Below are positions 42,290-51,588 of a DNA stretch of 64,000 nucleotides, piece by piece. Origin of the DNA: Candidatus Mediterraneibacter intestinavium (GTDB lineage: Bacteria > Bacillota > Clostridia > Lachnospirales > Lachnospiraceae); assembly GCA_019119205.1 (NCBI GenBank), contig DWXK01000075.1, positions 1-64,000 of the forward strand, written 5' to 3'. The position numbers and the translations under genes were made by a program. The notes beneath the pieces are model-generated. The model was not told where the DNA came from. It saw only the letters and a list, made by a program, of their open reading frames with translations, and did not search any database. How positions within the stretch are numbered: position 1 is the first letter of the stretch; every line of letters starts with the position of its first letter.

Positions 42290-44455
42290 ATGAGAAGGGA
42301 AGGTTCAGGGATCAGGATATACGGACAGAAGACACTGACATATAGGACCAGACAGAAGTATGCCTCCGTATGGGGGATCCATGCCGTGAGCGTCTGGCTC
42401 CTGGCAGCAGCCTGGTGGAATGCCTTCCTCTCTGTATTTCCGGCAGAACTGGGGAGTCCGTGGCTGTATGGAAGTCTGGCGTTCCTTTCCGCAGGGACAG
42501 TGCTGATCCACCGAAAAGCCGGGATCAGGGCGGTTCCCGCCGTCCTTCTTATCACGGGGATCTCAGTCTGGGCAGGCAGGACGGTATTCGGACAGTTCTT
42601 CGAGAGGATCAGGGAAAGCTGGATGGCAATGATATATCCGGGAACAGTGGAGATGTCAGGATTTCCGGCGGAGTTTGCCTTTGGGCCGAAAAATATGTTT
42701 GTGCTGCCGGGAGAAGCCCTTCTGGGGATGGCGGGAGCTGTGGTGACGGTTCCCCTGCTGGAACTGTGGGTCATCGTGCTGGGGAAGGGAAAAGGGAGGA
42801 CCATGGCAGGGGTCTTCATGGCAGTCCCTCTTCTTGCGGCTGCCGCGGCAGGATATTTTCAGACGGAGCTTCCCGCCTGGCTGCTGATCCTGGCAGCAGG
42901 AAGTTATTTCGGAGTGTGCGAGCAGACAGGAGGAGAAAAGAGAGGGCAGAGCCTGCGGATGTGGATTAGGTATCTGGGCAGTGCGGCCCTGCTGTGTGCA
43001 GTGGTATTGCTCTCAGCAGATCTGGGAAAGGTACTTGATATCGGCAGACAGGATCCGGAGGGATTTTACCAGGAAACGAGGGCAGGGATACGAAGCGGGA
43101 TCATCGCGCCGCTGGAAAGTTTTGTGGACAATACCGTGCTGGTCGGGACAGAAGAGGAAGGAGACGGCATCACAGGCCAGGGGAATGCGGATCCTCAGAG
43201 GACGGAAGAAGGATTTGGAGCGCAGTCTCTTCAGACGTCTTCTGCGATGAGTGACCTGAAAGGACTGGCTTATTTTCAACCTTCCGGCGCGGTGGAACAG
43301 ACGGTACGGCTGGAGGAGCCGCCGTCCGGCACAGTCTATATTGCCGAGAGGTATGGGATCACATATACAGGGGACTCGTGGTCAGATATGTCAGAAGAAG
43401 GTCTGGAGGGTCAGGCTCTGATGCAGGCATGCACTTCCTGGCCCGATGGGCTGGATGGGCTGGAATCTCTTGTCAGCGGATGGGAGACAGGTTCCCTGGA
43501 GGGACTCAGCGGGCAGATCGATGAGGAACTGTCAGGACTTGCGGTCTATGATACCAGCCCGGGTCCGACGCCGGCTGACAGAGACTTTGTGGAGTACTTC
43601 CTGTTTGAGAGAGGGAGCGGATTCTGTGTACATTTTGCCTCGGCGGCAGTACTGCTCTACAGGATGAACGGATTTCCGGCAAGGTATGCGGAAGGATATG
43701 CGGTGCCGGAGTCAGCCTTCGTTCTCTCAGAAGACGGGGCGTATGAAGCTCGGATCGACGGGACGATGGGGCACGCCTGGTGCCAGGTCTATGACGGGGA
43801 ATCCGGGGAATGGGTCAATATGGAGCATACGCCGGGGAGCGCTGCGGCAGAGCCCCTGCCTGATGGTCAGGGGCAGGCCGTGACAGAAGAGGAGACATCG
43901 GGAGCCGAGAGGCAGAGTGAGGGGGTATCCGGAGATGAAGACCAGAACACAGACTCGGCTGAGGCGGAGAGACAGGGGGTGCTGTCCGGTGAAAATGGTG
44001 CTCCGGGAGAGATGTTCCGGGTGTGGGGCTTTCGTGTGATGGCAGCCGCTGCGGCGGTACTGGTGATCTTTTCCGGAGTCTTTCTCCAGGCGGCGGTAAG
44101 ATGCTCCTGGAACCGGAAAAGATTTCTGGAAGAAAAAGAGGGTGCCGGGATCACAGCGATGTATGAGGGAATAGTGAAAACTGCTGCATTCCTGGGCTGC
44201 GAGACCGCCGGACTGACAGAACGGGAAAATGTGGGACTTATATGCGGGATCTGTCCGGAGGTAAAAAGAGAGGAGTGGATCTGGCTCTATGAGACAGTGA
44301 TGGAGAGCCTTTTCTATCACCTGGATGACGGACGGCGAAAACGGAAGAGAGCAGAGATGCTCTGCCGCAGGTTCCAGAAGGCGGCAATGGAGAGAATGGG
44401 ACGGGGGAAAAGGTTGATATACAGGTATGTATGCGTGTATACGATGTGGAAATAA
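42290..44455 (+). CDS. Membrane protein with extracellular transglutaminase-like domain
   Basis: This 721-residue protein follows the TgpA-like plan: about five or six membrane helices in the first ~250 residues, an extracellular transglutaminase-like domain at about 420-520, one more helix near 582-604 and a cytoplasmic C-terminus. The catalytic Cys is in GSGFCVHFASAAVLLYRMNG and His in GTMGHAWCQVYD. The usual Asp is replaced by Glu in WVNMEHTPGS, a variation seen in related proteins. The linker after it is Glu/Ser-rich. It is the last gene of the MoxR-DUF58 operon. Whether it cross-links or cleaves peptides is unknown. Confidence 0.85.
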   Translation: MRREGSGIRIYGQKTLTYRTRQKYASVWGIHAVSVWLLAAAWWNAFLSVFPAELGSPWLYGSLAFLSAGTVLIHRKAGIRAVPAVLLITGISVWAGRTVFGQFFERIRESWMAMIYPGTVEMSGFPAEFAFGPKNMFVLPGEALLGMAGAVVTVPLLELWVIVLGKGKGRTMAGVFMAVPLLAAAAAGYFQTELPAWLLILAAGSYFGVCEQTGGEKRGQSLRMWIRYLGSAALLCAVVLLSADLGKVLDIGRQDPEGFYQETRAGIRSGIIAPLESFVDNTVLVGTEEEGDGITGQGNADPQRTEEGFGAQSLQTSSAMSDLKGLAYFQPSGAVEQTVRLEEPPSGTVYIAERYGITYTGDSWSDMSEEGLEGQALMQACTSWPDGLDGLESLVSGWETGSLEGLSGQIDEELSGLAVYDTSPGPTPADRDFVEYFLFERGSGFCVHFASAAVLLYRMNGFPARYAEGYAVPESAFVLSEDGAYEARIDGTMGHAWCQVYDGESGEWVNMEHTPGSAAAEPLPDGQGQAVTEEETSGAERQSEGVSGDEDQNTDSAEAERQGVLSGENGAPGEMFRVWGFRVMAAAAAVLVIFSGVFLQAAVRCSWNRKRFLEEKEGAGITAMYEGIVKTAAFLGCETAGLTERENVGLICGICPEVKREEWIWLYETVMESLFYHLDDGRRKRKRAEMLCRRFQKAAMERMGRGKRLIYRYVCVYTMWK

Positions 44456-44472
44456 ATTCTTCCAATCTTCCA

Positions 44473-44502
44473 TTGCCAGATACTGTTCAATGATGCTATA
44501 AT
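44473..44502 (+). promoter_or_regulatory. Sigma-A promoter of the DUF5717-DUF5716-TPR unit
   Basis: TTGCCA (44473-44478), an 18-nt spacer and consensus TATAAT (44497-44502) lie 50 nt before the first gene of the unit, giving it an expression start separate from the MoxR operon. Confidence 0.75.
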
Positions 44503-44551
44503 TCATAGTAGCGTTCTTTTGCCTTTTGGCAGAGATAAGTATTATGAGTAG

Positions 44552-47500
44552 GTGACGGATTTGAAAAATAAGATCAAACGTTTTGCAAAAGGAGATTTTC
44601 ATATCCCCCAGCCGGAGATCATTTTTCCGGAAACCCACATTATCATGAGAGTGGGAGAAGGGGAAGAATATAAAGGGAGTTTTTCGCTCCAGAATGAGGG
44701 AGAGGGTACGATAAGGGGACTTGTCTACCCGTCTTCTTACCGTGTCCAGTGCCAGGAGGAAGGCTTTGACGGGAACCCGGTAAATATCTATTATACATAC
44801 GACGGCAGGGGACTTGTGCCCGGACATGTGGAGCACGGAAAGTTTACCATCGTGTGCAACGGAGGAGAGTTTGACATCGCGTTCACGGCGATCATCGAGA
44901 AGCCTTTCGTCATGACTCATTACGGGAAGGTGCAGAGCCTGGAAGATTTTAAAAAGCTTGCATTCCGGGATGCGGCGGAGGCTGAGAAGCTGTTCCGTTC
45001 CAGGGATTTCTATGAGATCCTGAAATATGAGGATATCCGGATCCAGGCGCTCTATGACAATATGCGCAAGTGGGAACTGGACCAGCATGGTCTCGAAGAG
45101 TTCTTGGTGGGCTGCAAACAGAAGGAGAAGATCTTCCTGACCCTGGAGGAGGAAAGCCGGGCGTTCATGTCCCTTGCGGAGGCGCGCAAGGAGACCTTTA
45201 CAATCAAGAAGAATACATGGGGCTATCTTGAGATCGATGTCAGGACCGAGGGGGATTTCCTCTATGTGGAACACACCCATATCACGACGGAGGAATTTAT
45301 CGGCAATTCTTACCGCCTGGAATATTTTATCACGACGGAAAACCTGCACTCCGGAAGCAATTTCGGGCGGGTGATCCTGGATACGCCTTACGAGACGCTT
45401 ACCTATGAGATCGTGGTGGAAAAGAATGTAAAACGGGATGAAGAGCGCAGGGACCGTGAACGGGAATTCGCCGGTATCGTGAAAGGCTACCTGAACTATG
45501 AGAGCGGACGGCAGGATCTTGCCGCCTGGACGGATGACGCCATCAAGCGGATCACCCGTCTACGCGATGCGGATCCAAAGAACGAGATATACCTTCTCGT
45601 CAATGCCCATATCTGTCTGATCGGAGGAAAGACAGATGACGCGAAGTGGATCCTGGAGTCCTACAATTACAACCGCTTTGCCATCGGAAAAGATGTGGAT
45701 CTCAGCTCTTATTACCTTTACCTGACCACCCTTCTCAGCAACGATACGATCGGACAGAGGAGAGTGGCAGAAGAACTGTCCAGATCCTTCATGAAACACC
45801 CGGATAGCTGGCTGATCCTCTGTATGCTGGTGGAAGTGGATTCGGAGTACAAGATCTACAGCGAGAGGCTGCGTGTCCTGGAACGGCAGTTTTACGAGGA
45901 GAGGTCCCACAGCATCTGGTTCTATATGCAGGCGTTCCGGTGCTTCCGTGAGAGGAGCTCTTCCCTGAAAAAGCTGGGGAAATTTGAGGTCAGAGTACTT
46001 CTCTTCGCAGTGAAATATAAACTGATGACAAAAGAACTGGCACTGTATACGGCGAACCTTGCCAGTCAGATGAAGACCTTTGACAAACATCTCTACAAAG
46101 TGCTGGAGATGGCATATGACATGTATGAGGAGTCCATGATCCTCACGGCGATCTGTACCCTCCTGATCAAAGGAAACTGTATGGACAGCTGTTATTTTAA
46201 GTGGTATGAGAAAGCAGTGGAATCTGAGTTGAAGATCGCCCAGCTCTACGAATACTATATGGCGGCGGCAATGCCGGAGAAGTTTCATAAACCGCTGCCT
46301 CGTTCGGTATACCTGTATTTTATGCATGGAAATACGCTTGATTACCATAAGTGTGCATTCCTCTATTCCAACCTGATCACCTATGAAGATGAGGCAAGTG
46401 AGATCTATGCACATTACCGCGATGAGATGGAGGCATTCGCGTGGAACCAGCTTGAGCGGAGAAATATCGATGAGCAGCTCCGTATCATCTATAAAAGGTT
46501 TATCGTGGAATCTTACATGAACACAGAGAGAGTGAAAGCACTCTACGACATCTGCCATGCATACTGGATCACTACAAAGGTGCCGAACATGAAGTATGTC
46601 CATGTGATCGCAGAGGACGGTACGATCACTCAGAAGGCGCCGTACCTTGAGAACGGGACAAGGGTGTTCCTGTATTCCAAGACGGACCGCCTTGTGTGGG
46701 AGGCAAAGGACGGAAGGCATTATACCGATTCGATCCCCTATGAGAGCAAACGACTCTTTTATGAACTGCGGTACATGGATCTGTGCCGGAAGTATCTCAA
46801 CGGACTGCTGAGAAACCGGAGAGAGGAAGAGACGGAAGAACTGACCCTGGAGACTGTGCGCGAGAAAGGGCTGGAAAATTTCCCGGAAGAAGAAATCTTC
46901 AGCCTGTGCAGCAAGAACATCAGGGAAAACAATTATGAGAACGACGATTTCCTCACCTATGTCTGTTTTGACCTGTTTAAAAAGCGTCAGTATGACAAGG
47001 TGATCCTGACCTATCTTGCCAATTACTACTGCGGAGCTACACTGGATATGAAACAGCTCTGGAGGGAAGCAAGGGACTATGAAGTCCATACCCATAAGCT
47101 TGCGGAGCGGATCCTCACGCAGATGCTCTTTTCCGAGGAACTGTTCCAGGAGGCGCAGATCTTCGAGGAATACTATGAGGAAGGGGCATACTTCCGCCTG
47201 CAGCAGGCGTACCTGGCATATGTCTCAAGGGAATATGTGGTGGAAGAGAGAAGGATCGGAAAGAGTGTCATCGACATCATATGCAGAGAGTATGAGAAGG
47301 GTGAGACTACCATTGACATCTGCAAACTGGCGGTCCTGAAATACTACTCGACCAGGGAGTACACTTCCCAGACACGCAGGACGCTGAAAAAATTCCTGCA
47401 GGAGCTCTGTGGAAAACAGATCTATTTTCCGTTCTTCCTTGCTTATGAGAAGGACTGGCTGATCGAACTGCAGCTCTGGGATAAAGTGCTGATCGAGTAC

Positions 47501-47854
47501 AAGGGTCAGAAAGGCAGCAGGGTCATGCTTTATTACCAGCTTCAGAAAGGCGGTACGGAGCCTGTGGATTATTCCACGGAAGTGCTCACGCCTATGTATG
47601 AGAACCTGTATGTGAAGAAATTTGTGCTGTTCGCCAACGAAAAGCTGAAATACTATTTCAAGGAGACCATTGACGGCAACTCCTACAGAAGCGACAAGGA
47701 GACCTGCGTGCGGGAAGTCGTGCCGGGCGAACAGGGAAGATACGGGAGGCTGAACGATATCCTTCTGGAGCAGGATGAGAGAGAACGGGAGAGAAAGATG
47801 AAGGCATATGCGCTGGAGGATACAGTGGCTGCACATATGTTTGAACAGTATTAA
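44552..47854 (+). CDS. DUF5717-like giant protein: beta-sandwich domains and helical repeats
   Basis: The 1100-residue protein has no signal peptide or membrane helix, so it is cytoplasmic. The GTG at 44552 lies after a GGTG site; a TTG at 44561 is possible. Residues about 18-120 form an Ig-like beta sandwich (PEIIFPETHIIMRVGEGEEY, FSLQNEGEGTIRG, FTIVCNGGEFDIAF). About 215-295 is a second one (FTIKKNTWGYLEIDV, RVILDTPYETLTYEIVVEKN). From about 310-960 the chain is helical, with TPR/Sel1-like hairpins (NEIYLLVNAHICLIGGKTDDAKWI). A final beta-rich domain follows (KGSRVMLYYQLQ...). I match it to the Lachnospiraceae DUF5717 family from memory. It shares a unit with an Hsp70-like protein and a TPR protein. 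Confidence 0.7.
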   Translation: MTDLKNKIKRFAKGDFHIPQPEIIFPETHIIMRVGEGEEYKGSFSLQNEGEGTIRGLVYPSSYRVQCQEEGFDGNPVNIYYTYDGRGLVPGHVEHGKFTIVCNGGEFDIAFTAIIEKPFVMTHYGKVQSLEDFKKLAFRDAAEAEKLFRSRDFYEILKYEDIRIQALYDNMRKWELDQHGLEEFLVGCKQKEKIFLTLEEESRAFMSLAEARKETFTIKKNTWGYLEIDVRTEGDFLYVEHTHITTEEFIGNSYRLEYFITTENLHSGSNFGRVILDTPYETLTYEIVVEKNVKRDEERRDREREFAGIVKGYLNYESGRQDLAAWTDDAIKRITRLRDADPKNEIYLLVNAHICLIGGKTDDAKWILESYNYNRFAIGKDVDLSSYYLYLTTLLSNDTIGQRRVAEELSRSFMKHPDSWLILCMLVEVDSEYKIYSERLRVLERQFYEERSHSIWFYMQAFRCFRERSSSLKKLGKFEVRVLLFAVKYKLMTKELALYTANLASQMKTFDKHLYKVLEMAYDMYEESMILTAICTLLIKGNCMDSCYFKWYEKAVESELKIAQLYEYYMAAAMPEKFHKPLPRSVYLYFMHGNTLDYHKCAFLYSNLITYEDEASEIYAHYRDEMEAFAWNQLERRNIDEQLRIIYKRFIVESYMNTERVKALYDICHAYWITTKVPNMKYVHVIAEDGTITQKAPYLENGTRVFLYSKTDRLVWEAKDGRHYTDSIPYESKRLFYELRYMDLCRKYLNGLLRNRREEETEELTLETVREKGLENFPEEEIFSLCSKNIRENNYENDDFLTYVCFDLFKKRQYDKVILTYLANYYCGATLDMKQLWREARDYEVHTHKLAERILTQMLFSEELFQEAQIFEEYYEEGAYFRLQQAYLAYVSREYVVEERRIGKSVIDIICREYEKGETTIDICKLAVLKYYSTREYTSQTRRTLKKFLQELCGKQIYFPFFLAYEKDWLIELQLWDKVLIEYKGQKGSRVMLYYQLQKGGTEPVDYSTEVLTPMYENLYVKKFVLFANEKLKYYFKETIDGNSYRSDKETCVREVVPGEQGRYGRLNDILLEQDERERERKMKAYALEDTVAAHMFEQY

Positions 47855-47869
47855 GGAGGGTGCCTTTCC

Positions 47870-49153
47870 ATGGGACAGGGCAATATAATAGGATACGAGA
47901 TAAATGAAAAGACATGCCAGATCAGTTACTACAATGATCAGCAGATGGAGCCGGAGACCCTGGAGGTGGATTCTGACAACTATCAGATCCCTCTGATCAT
48001 CGGGAAACTCAGAGATACCTGGGCTTACGGGAAAGAGGCGAAGCGTCTTGTCTCGATAAAGGAAGGGTTCACTGTGACCCGGCTTTTGAGCCGCAGCCTT
48101 GCCGGCGACAAGATCGAATTCGGCGAGGAGACCTACGACGCAGTGTGGCTCCTCTCCCAGTTTATCCAGATGTCGCTCCAGCCGTTCCCTCAGATCGACG
48201 GGATCGTGTTCAGTGTCCCGGCGCTGACGGAGGAACTGGCGCAGATGCTGCGGGGGATCGCGGTGCGGATGAACATCGATAAGCGGCATATCTTTATACA
48301 GGATTACAAAGAGAGTTTCTGCAACTATCTTTTTTATCAGCCAAAGGAACTGTGGCAGTATGACGCGGCGCTGTTCTGCTGTGACAGAAACGAGATCAAG
48401 GCTTATATGCTGCGCCGGCTCAAGCCGGGCCTGGGCGGCGGCAAGACTACCTTTGTGACGGTGGATGAGGTGGCCAGTGCACATATGAAAGAACTTGCCA
48501 TGGTCTATCCGGTGCTGAACGAAGATAAAGCAAAAGAGGCAGACGCTATGTTCTGCAAGTTTATAGAGAGCGTGTTTGATAAACGGATCGTCTCCTCGGT
48601 CTTTCTGACGGGGGAGGGGTTTGAGAACGACTGGTACCCCAAAGCGCTCCGTGTGCTGTGTAACGGGCGGCGCGCGTTTATCGGGAATAACCTGTACAGC
48701 AAGGGAGCCTGCTATACGGCGTACCGGAAGCTTTATATGCACATAGAAAATCCGGTCTATCTCTCCGAGGACAAGCTGACAGACCAGATCACGGTCAATA
48801 TGCGTGTGGACGGGCAGGAAATGTGGTACCCGATCGTTTCCTGGGGAGCCCACTGGTATGAGTCGAACAATCAGTGGGAAGTGATCATGGAAGATGTGGA
48901 GGACATTGAGTTCCATATCGAATCCCTGACCCAGGGGACTCTGAAGACGGAGAAGATCTCGCTGGACAAATTCCCGAAACGCGCGGAGTATTCCATGAGG
49001 CTCCAGATCGAGACGCTGTTTCTGGATGAGAAGACCTGCAAGATCACCGTGAAAGACGTGGGGTTCGGAGATTTCTTCCTGCCTACGGATTTCCAGGCGG
49101 AGAAGATCATACACTTAGGAGGCAATGATGGGAAATTTAATTCTTTGTCATGA
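47870..49153 (+). CDS. DUF5716-like protein with degenerate Hsp70/actin-fold ATPase layout
   Basis: The 427-residue protein reads in the order of an Hsp70 nucleotide-binding domain. IIGYEIN (6-12) sits where GIDLGT binds phosphate. WAYGKEAKR (51-59) matches the usual vG.eAk strand. GIVFSVPAL (111-119) matches VITVPA. QDYKESFCNYLF (144-155) matches EPTAAALAYG. AALFCCDRNEIKAYML (166-181) matches DLGGGTFDVS. SSVFLTGEGFENDWYPK (242-258) matches the adenosine loop VGGSSRIP. YSKGACYTAYR (276-286) matches the late GAAYQA. The glycine-rich phosphate loops are lost, so ATP binding is doubtful. The last ~130 residues form a beta-rich domain. It is 15 nt after the giant gene and overlaps the TPR gene. 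The family name (DUF5716) is from memory. Confidence 0.65.
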   Translation: MGQGNIIGYEINEKTCQISYYNDQQMEPETLEVDSDNYQIPLIIGKLRDTWAYGKEAKRLVSIKEGFTVTRLLSRSLAGDKIEFGEETYDAVWLLSQFIQMSLQPFPQIDGIVFSVPALTEELAQMLRGIAVRMNIDKRHIFIQDYKESFCNYLFYQPKELWQYDAALFCCDRNEIKAYMLRRLKPGLGGGKTTFVTVDEVASAHMKELAMVYPVLNEDKAKEADAMFCKFIESVFDKRIVSSVFLTGEGFENDWYPKALRVLCNGRRAFIGNNLYSKGACYTAYRKLYMHIENPVYLSEDKLTDQITVNMRVDGQEMWYPIVSWGAHWYESNNQWEVIMEDVEDIEFHIESLTQGTLKTEKISLDKFPKRAEYSMRLQIETLFLDEKTCKITVKDVGFGDFFLPTDFQAEKIIHLGGNDGKFNSLS

Positions 49154-49895
49154 CAAGCACGCGACGCATCCCTATGAGATCACGCGGATCCACTGCCGGA
49201 TCTTTACGATCGAAGAGCTCTGCTATTATCTGTGCAATAATCTTTATCTGATCGATTACACGATCATGAACGAGCAGCTCTGTACCTGGATCGAGGAGGA
49301 GATCGGGATGCCTGCCCTGGCGGACAGCCTGAGGGATGTCCTGAGGCTGCGCGGGTCAGTGGAGAAATTTGTCCTGACGATACTCAAGGCGTCCCGGATC
49401 TACCGTGAACCTCAGATGATACATATCCAGAATGTCCTGGAGCATCTGAAGAACCAGAGGGATATCGAGCGGCAGAAATACAAAGGGGACAACCTTCTCG
49501 AGAGCGGTGAGATCGAGGAGGCGATCCTGGTCTATCAGGCGATCCTGAACCAGGAGAAAGATGAGAGCGTGGACGAAAAATTCTACGGGAAGATCTATGC
49601 AGGGCTGGGAGCAGCGTACGGACGGCTCTTTCTGTATCAGGAATCGGCAAGGATGTACGACCGGGCTTATCAGATCTGCGAGGACAAGGCGCTCCTCAAG
49701 CCTTATCTCTATGCTTCGTATAAATATATGTCGATGGAGGAATATCATATCCTGATCACAAAGCATGAAGAATACATGGAAGTCAACGCGCAGATGAGAC
49801 AGGAGATCGATGAGATCAAAGAGAACCTTCAGACCGAACCCAATCCGGTCCTTCTGGAAAAATGGAAGAGACAGCACCGCAGGAGCCATAACTGA
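49128..49895 (+). CDS. TPR-repeat protein coupled to the Hsp70-like gene
   Basis: The 255-residue cytoplasmic protein starts inside the end of the Hsp70-like gene (26-nt overlap) five bases after AGGAGG, so its translation is coupled; an ATG three bases earlier is too close to that site. The N-terminal ~110 residues are helical (GNLILCHDKHATHPYEITRIHCRIF). TPR motifs follow (KYKGDNLLESGEIEEAILVYQAILN and GLGAAYGRLFLYQESARMYDRAYQIC). It ends in a coiled coil and a basic tail (RQHRRSHN). TPR proteins often serve as Hsp70 co-chaperones, which fits its neighbour, but that is inference. Confidence 0.75.
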   Translation: MGNLILCHDKHATHPYEITRIHCRIFTIEELCYYLCNNLYLIDYTIMNEQLCTWIEEEIGMPALADSLRDVLRLRGSVEKFVLTILKASRIYREPQMIHIQNVLEHLKNQRDIERQKYKGDNLLESGEIEEAILVYQAILNQEKDESVDEKFYGKIYAGLGAAYGRLFLYQESARMYDRAYQICEDKALLKPYLYASYKYMSMEEYHILITKHEEYMEVNAQMRQEIDEIKENLQTEPNPVLLEKWKRQHRRSHN

Positions 49896-49914
49896 GATAC
49901 CTGGAAGAAATAAA

Positions 49915-49943
49915 TTGACACAGCCGGGTCTATATGGTAGAAT
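49915..49943 (+). promoter_or_regulatory. Sigma-A promoter of the amino-acid ABC transporter operon
   Basis: TTGACA (49915-49920), a 17-nt spacer and TAGAAT (49938-49943) lie 84 nt before the binding-protein gene. In the leader AACGG-T-ACTTT and AAAGT-G-CCGTT can pair; its function is unknown. Confidence 0.8.
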
Positions 49944-50027
49944 ACAACGGTACTTTATCGTAGTGCAGTGGCTCATTGATAGAGAAAAAAAGTGCCGTTT
50001 AAGGGACGGCGGCGGGAGGGTAATATT

Positions 50028-50867
50028 ATGAAAAGAAGGATCTTAAGTGTTTTACTGTGTGCGGCTTTCGCGGTTTCCATGCTTCCGGGATGCGGATCTG
50101 ACAGTTCCAGTGCTGATTCATCTGCTTCATCCGACAGTGCAGCATCGGAAGATTCCCAGGAAAGCGATATGCAGTATGTAAAAGACAAAGGGACTCTTGT
50201 GGTGGGGATCACGAATTTTGAACCCATGGACTACAAGGACGAGAGCGGAGAATGGGTCGGATTCGACGCGGATATGGCGAAAGCATTTGCAGAGAGCCTC
50301 GGTGTTGAAGCGGAATTCGTGGAGATCGACTGGGATAATAAGGTGCTCGAACTGGATGGGAAATCCATTGACTGTGTATGGAACGGGATGACCCTCACAG
50401 ATGAAGTGACAAGTGCCATGGAATGCACCAACGCATACCTGAACAATGCGCAGGTTGTTGTTGTTCCTGCGGATGTGGCAGACCAGTATCAGGATACGGA
50501 CAGCCTGTCTGACCTGAATTTTGCCGTTGAGGCAGGAAGCGCCGGCGAAGAGCAGGTAAGCGCGCTGGGACTGAATTACACTGCAGTGACTGCCCAGGCG
50601 GATGCGCTGATGGAAGTAGAGGGAGGCACCTGCGACGCGGCAGTGATCGATTCTCTGATGGCGTCAGCTATGATCGGGGAAGGGACAAGTTATGAGGACC
50701 TGACCTATACGATCGGGCTCAATAGTGAGGAGTACGGCGTTGGTTTCCGGAAAGGTTCTGACCTTGCGGAAGAACTGAACAATTTCTTCGCAGAGAGCTA
50801 TGCGGATGGAAGCATGCAGGAATGCGCAGAGACATACAAAGTACAGGCTGCCCTGATCGAGCAGTAA
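50028..50867 (+). CDS. Polar amino-acid ABC transporter substrate-binding lipoprotein
   Basis: This is the extracellular binding protein of a type 3 (polar amino-acid) importer. The start at 50028 follows GGGAGGG; earlier in-frame codons lack a ribosome site. The 279-residue protein has a lipoprotein signal with lipobox MLPGC, an acidic Ser-rich linker, then the SBP_bac_3 fold: DKGTLVVGITNFEPMDYKDESGEWVGFDADMAKAFAE, IDCVWNGMTLT, AVEAGSAGEEQ and YGVGFRKGSDLAEELNNF. The ligand is probably an amino acid; which one cannot be told. The operon continues with permease and ATPase. Confidence 0.95.
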   Translation: MKRRILSVLLCAAFAVSMLPGCGSDSSSADSSASSDSAASEDSQESDMQYVKDKGTLVVGITNFEPMDYKDESGEWVGFDADMAKAFAESLGVEAEFVEIDWDNKVLELDGKSIDCVWNGMTLTDEVTSAMECTNAYLNNAQVVVVPADVADQYQDTDSLSDLNFAVEAGSAGEEQVSALGLNYTAVTAQADALMEVEGGTCDAAVIDSLMASAMIGEGTSYEDLTYTIGLNSEEYGVGFRKGSDLAEELNNFFAESYADGSMQECAETYKVQAALIEQ

Positions 50868-50889
50868 GAAAAACAGGTGGAACTTTGAA

Positions 50890-51576
50890 ATGGAACTGAT
50901 ATTAGAACAATTTCCGATTGTCATACAATCGCTGAACATTGGCTTTTTGCAGACGCTGAAGCTGTTTTTTGTAACACTTCTGGGTGCGGTGCCGCTGGGG
51001 CTTATCATCTCCTTTGGATCGATGTCCCGGTTCCGCCCCTTAAGCTATCTGACAAAGATCATCGTCTGGATCGTCAGGGGGACCCCCCTGATGATCCAGC
51101 TTCTGATCATTTACTATTTCCCCGGGCTTGTGCTGGATAACCCTATCTGGGGCGGCGGCGAGTCGGGGCGTTTTCTTGCCGCTTCTGTGGCATTTATCTT
51201 TAACTATGCATGTTATTTCTCGGAGATCTACAGAGGCGGGATCCAGGGAGTGCCCAAAGGCCAGGAAGAAGCCGGCCTTGTGCTTGGTATGACCAGAAGC
51301 CAGATCTTTTTTAAAGTCACGCTGCTCCAGATGATCAAGCGGATCGTGCCGCCTATGTCAAACGAGATCATAACCCTTGTAAAAGATACATCCCTGGCGC
51401 GGATCATCGCGCTCCAGGAGATCATCTGGGCGGGACAGGCTTTCCTGAAAGGCTCTCAGGGAATTTCGGGCGCGATCTGGCCGCTGTTCTTTACTGCAGT
51501 CTACTATCTGATCTTTAACGGGATCCTGACGGTCCTTCTCGGAAGGCTGGAGAAGAAACTGGATTATTTCAGATAG
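50890..51576 (+). CDS. Polar amino-acid ABC transporter permease
   Basis: The 228-residue permease is a HisM/GlnP-type subunit with about five membrane helices. The start IQSLNIGFLQTLKLFFVTLLGAVPLGL and the EAA loop region RGGIQGVPKGQEEAGLVLGMTRSQIFFKVTLLQ match the type 3 family. It probably forms a homodimer with two copies of the ATPase. It lies 22 nt after the binding-protein gene and 12 nt before the ATPase gene. Confidence 0.95.
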   Translation: MELILEQFPIVIQSLNIGFLQTLKLFFVTLLGAVPLGLIISFGSMSRFRPLSYLTKIIVWIVRGTPLMIQLLIIYYFPGLVLDNPIWGGGESGRFLAASVAFIFNYACYFSEIYRGGIQGVPKGQEEAGLVLGMTRSQIFFKVTLLQMIKRIVPPMSNEIITLVKDTSLARIIALQEIIWAGQAFLKGSQGISGAIWPLFFTAVYYLIFNGILTVLLGRLEKKLDYFR

Positions 51577-51588
51577 GAGGTGGATGAT

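Noticed and set aside
47225..49114. Minus-strand open frame of about 630 codons across the Hsp70-like gene
   Set aside because: It arises from codon bias of the real plus-strand genes; no start site, signal or recognisable motif is seen.
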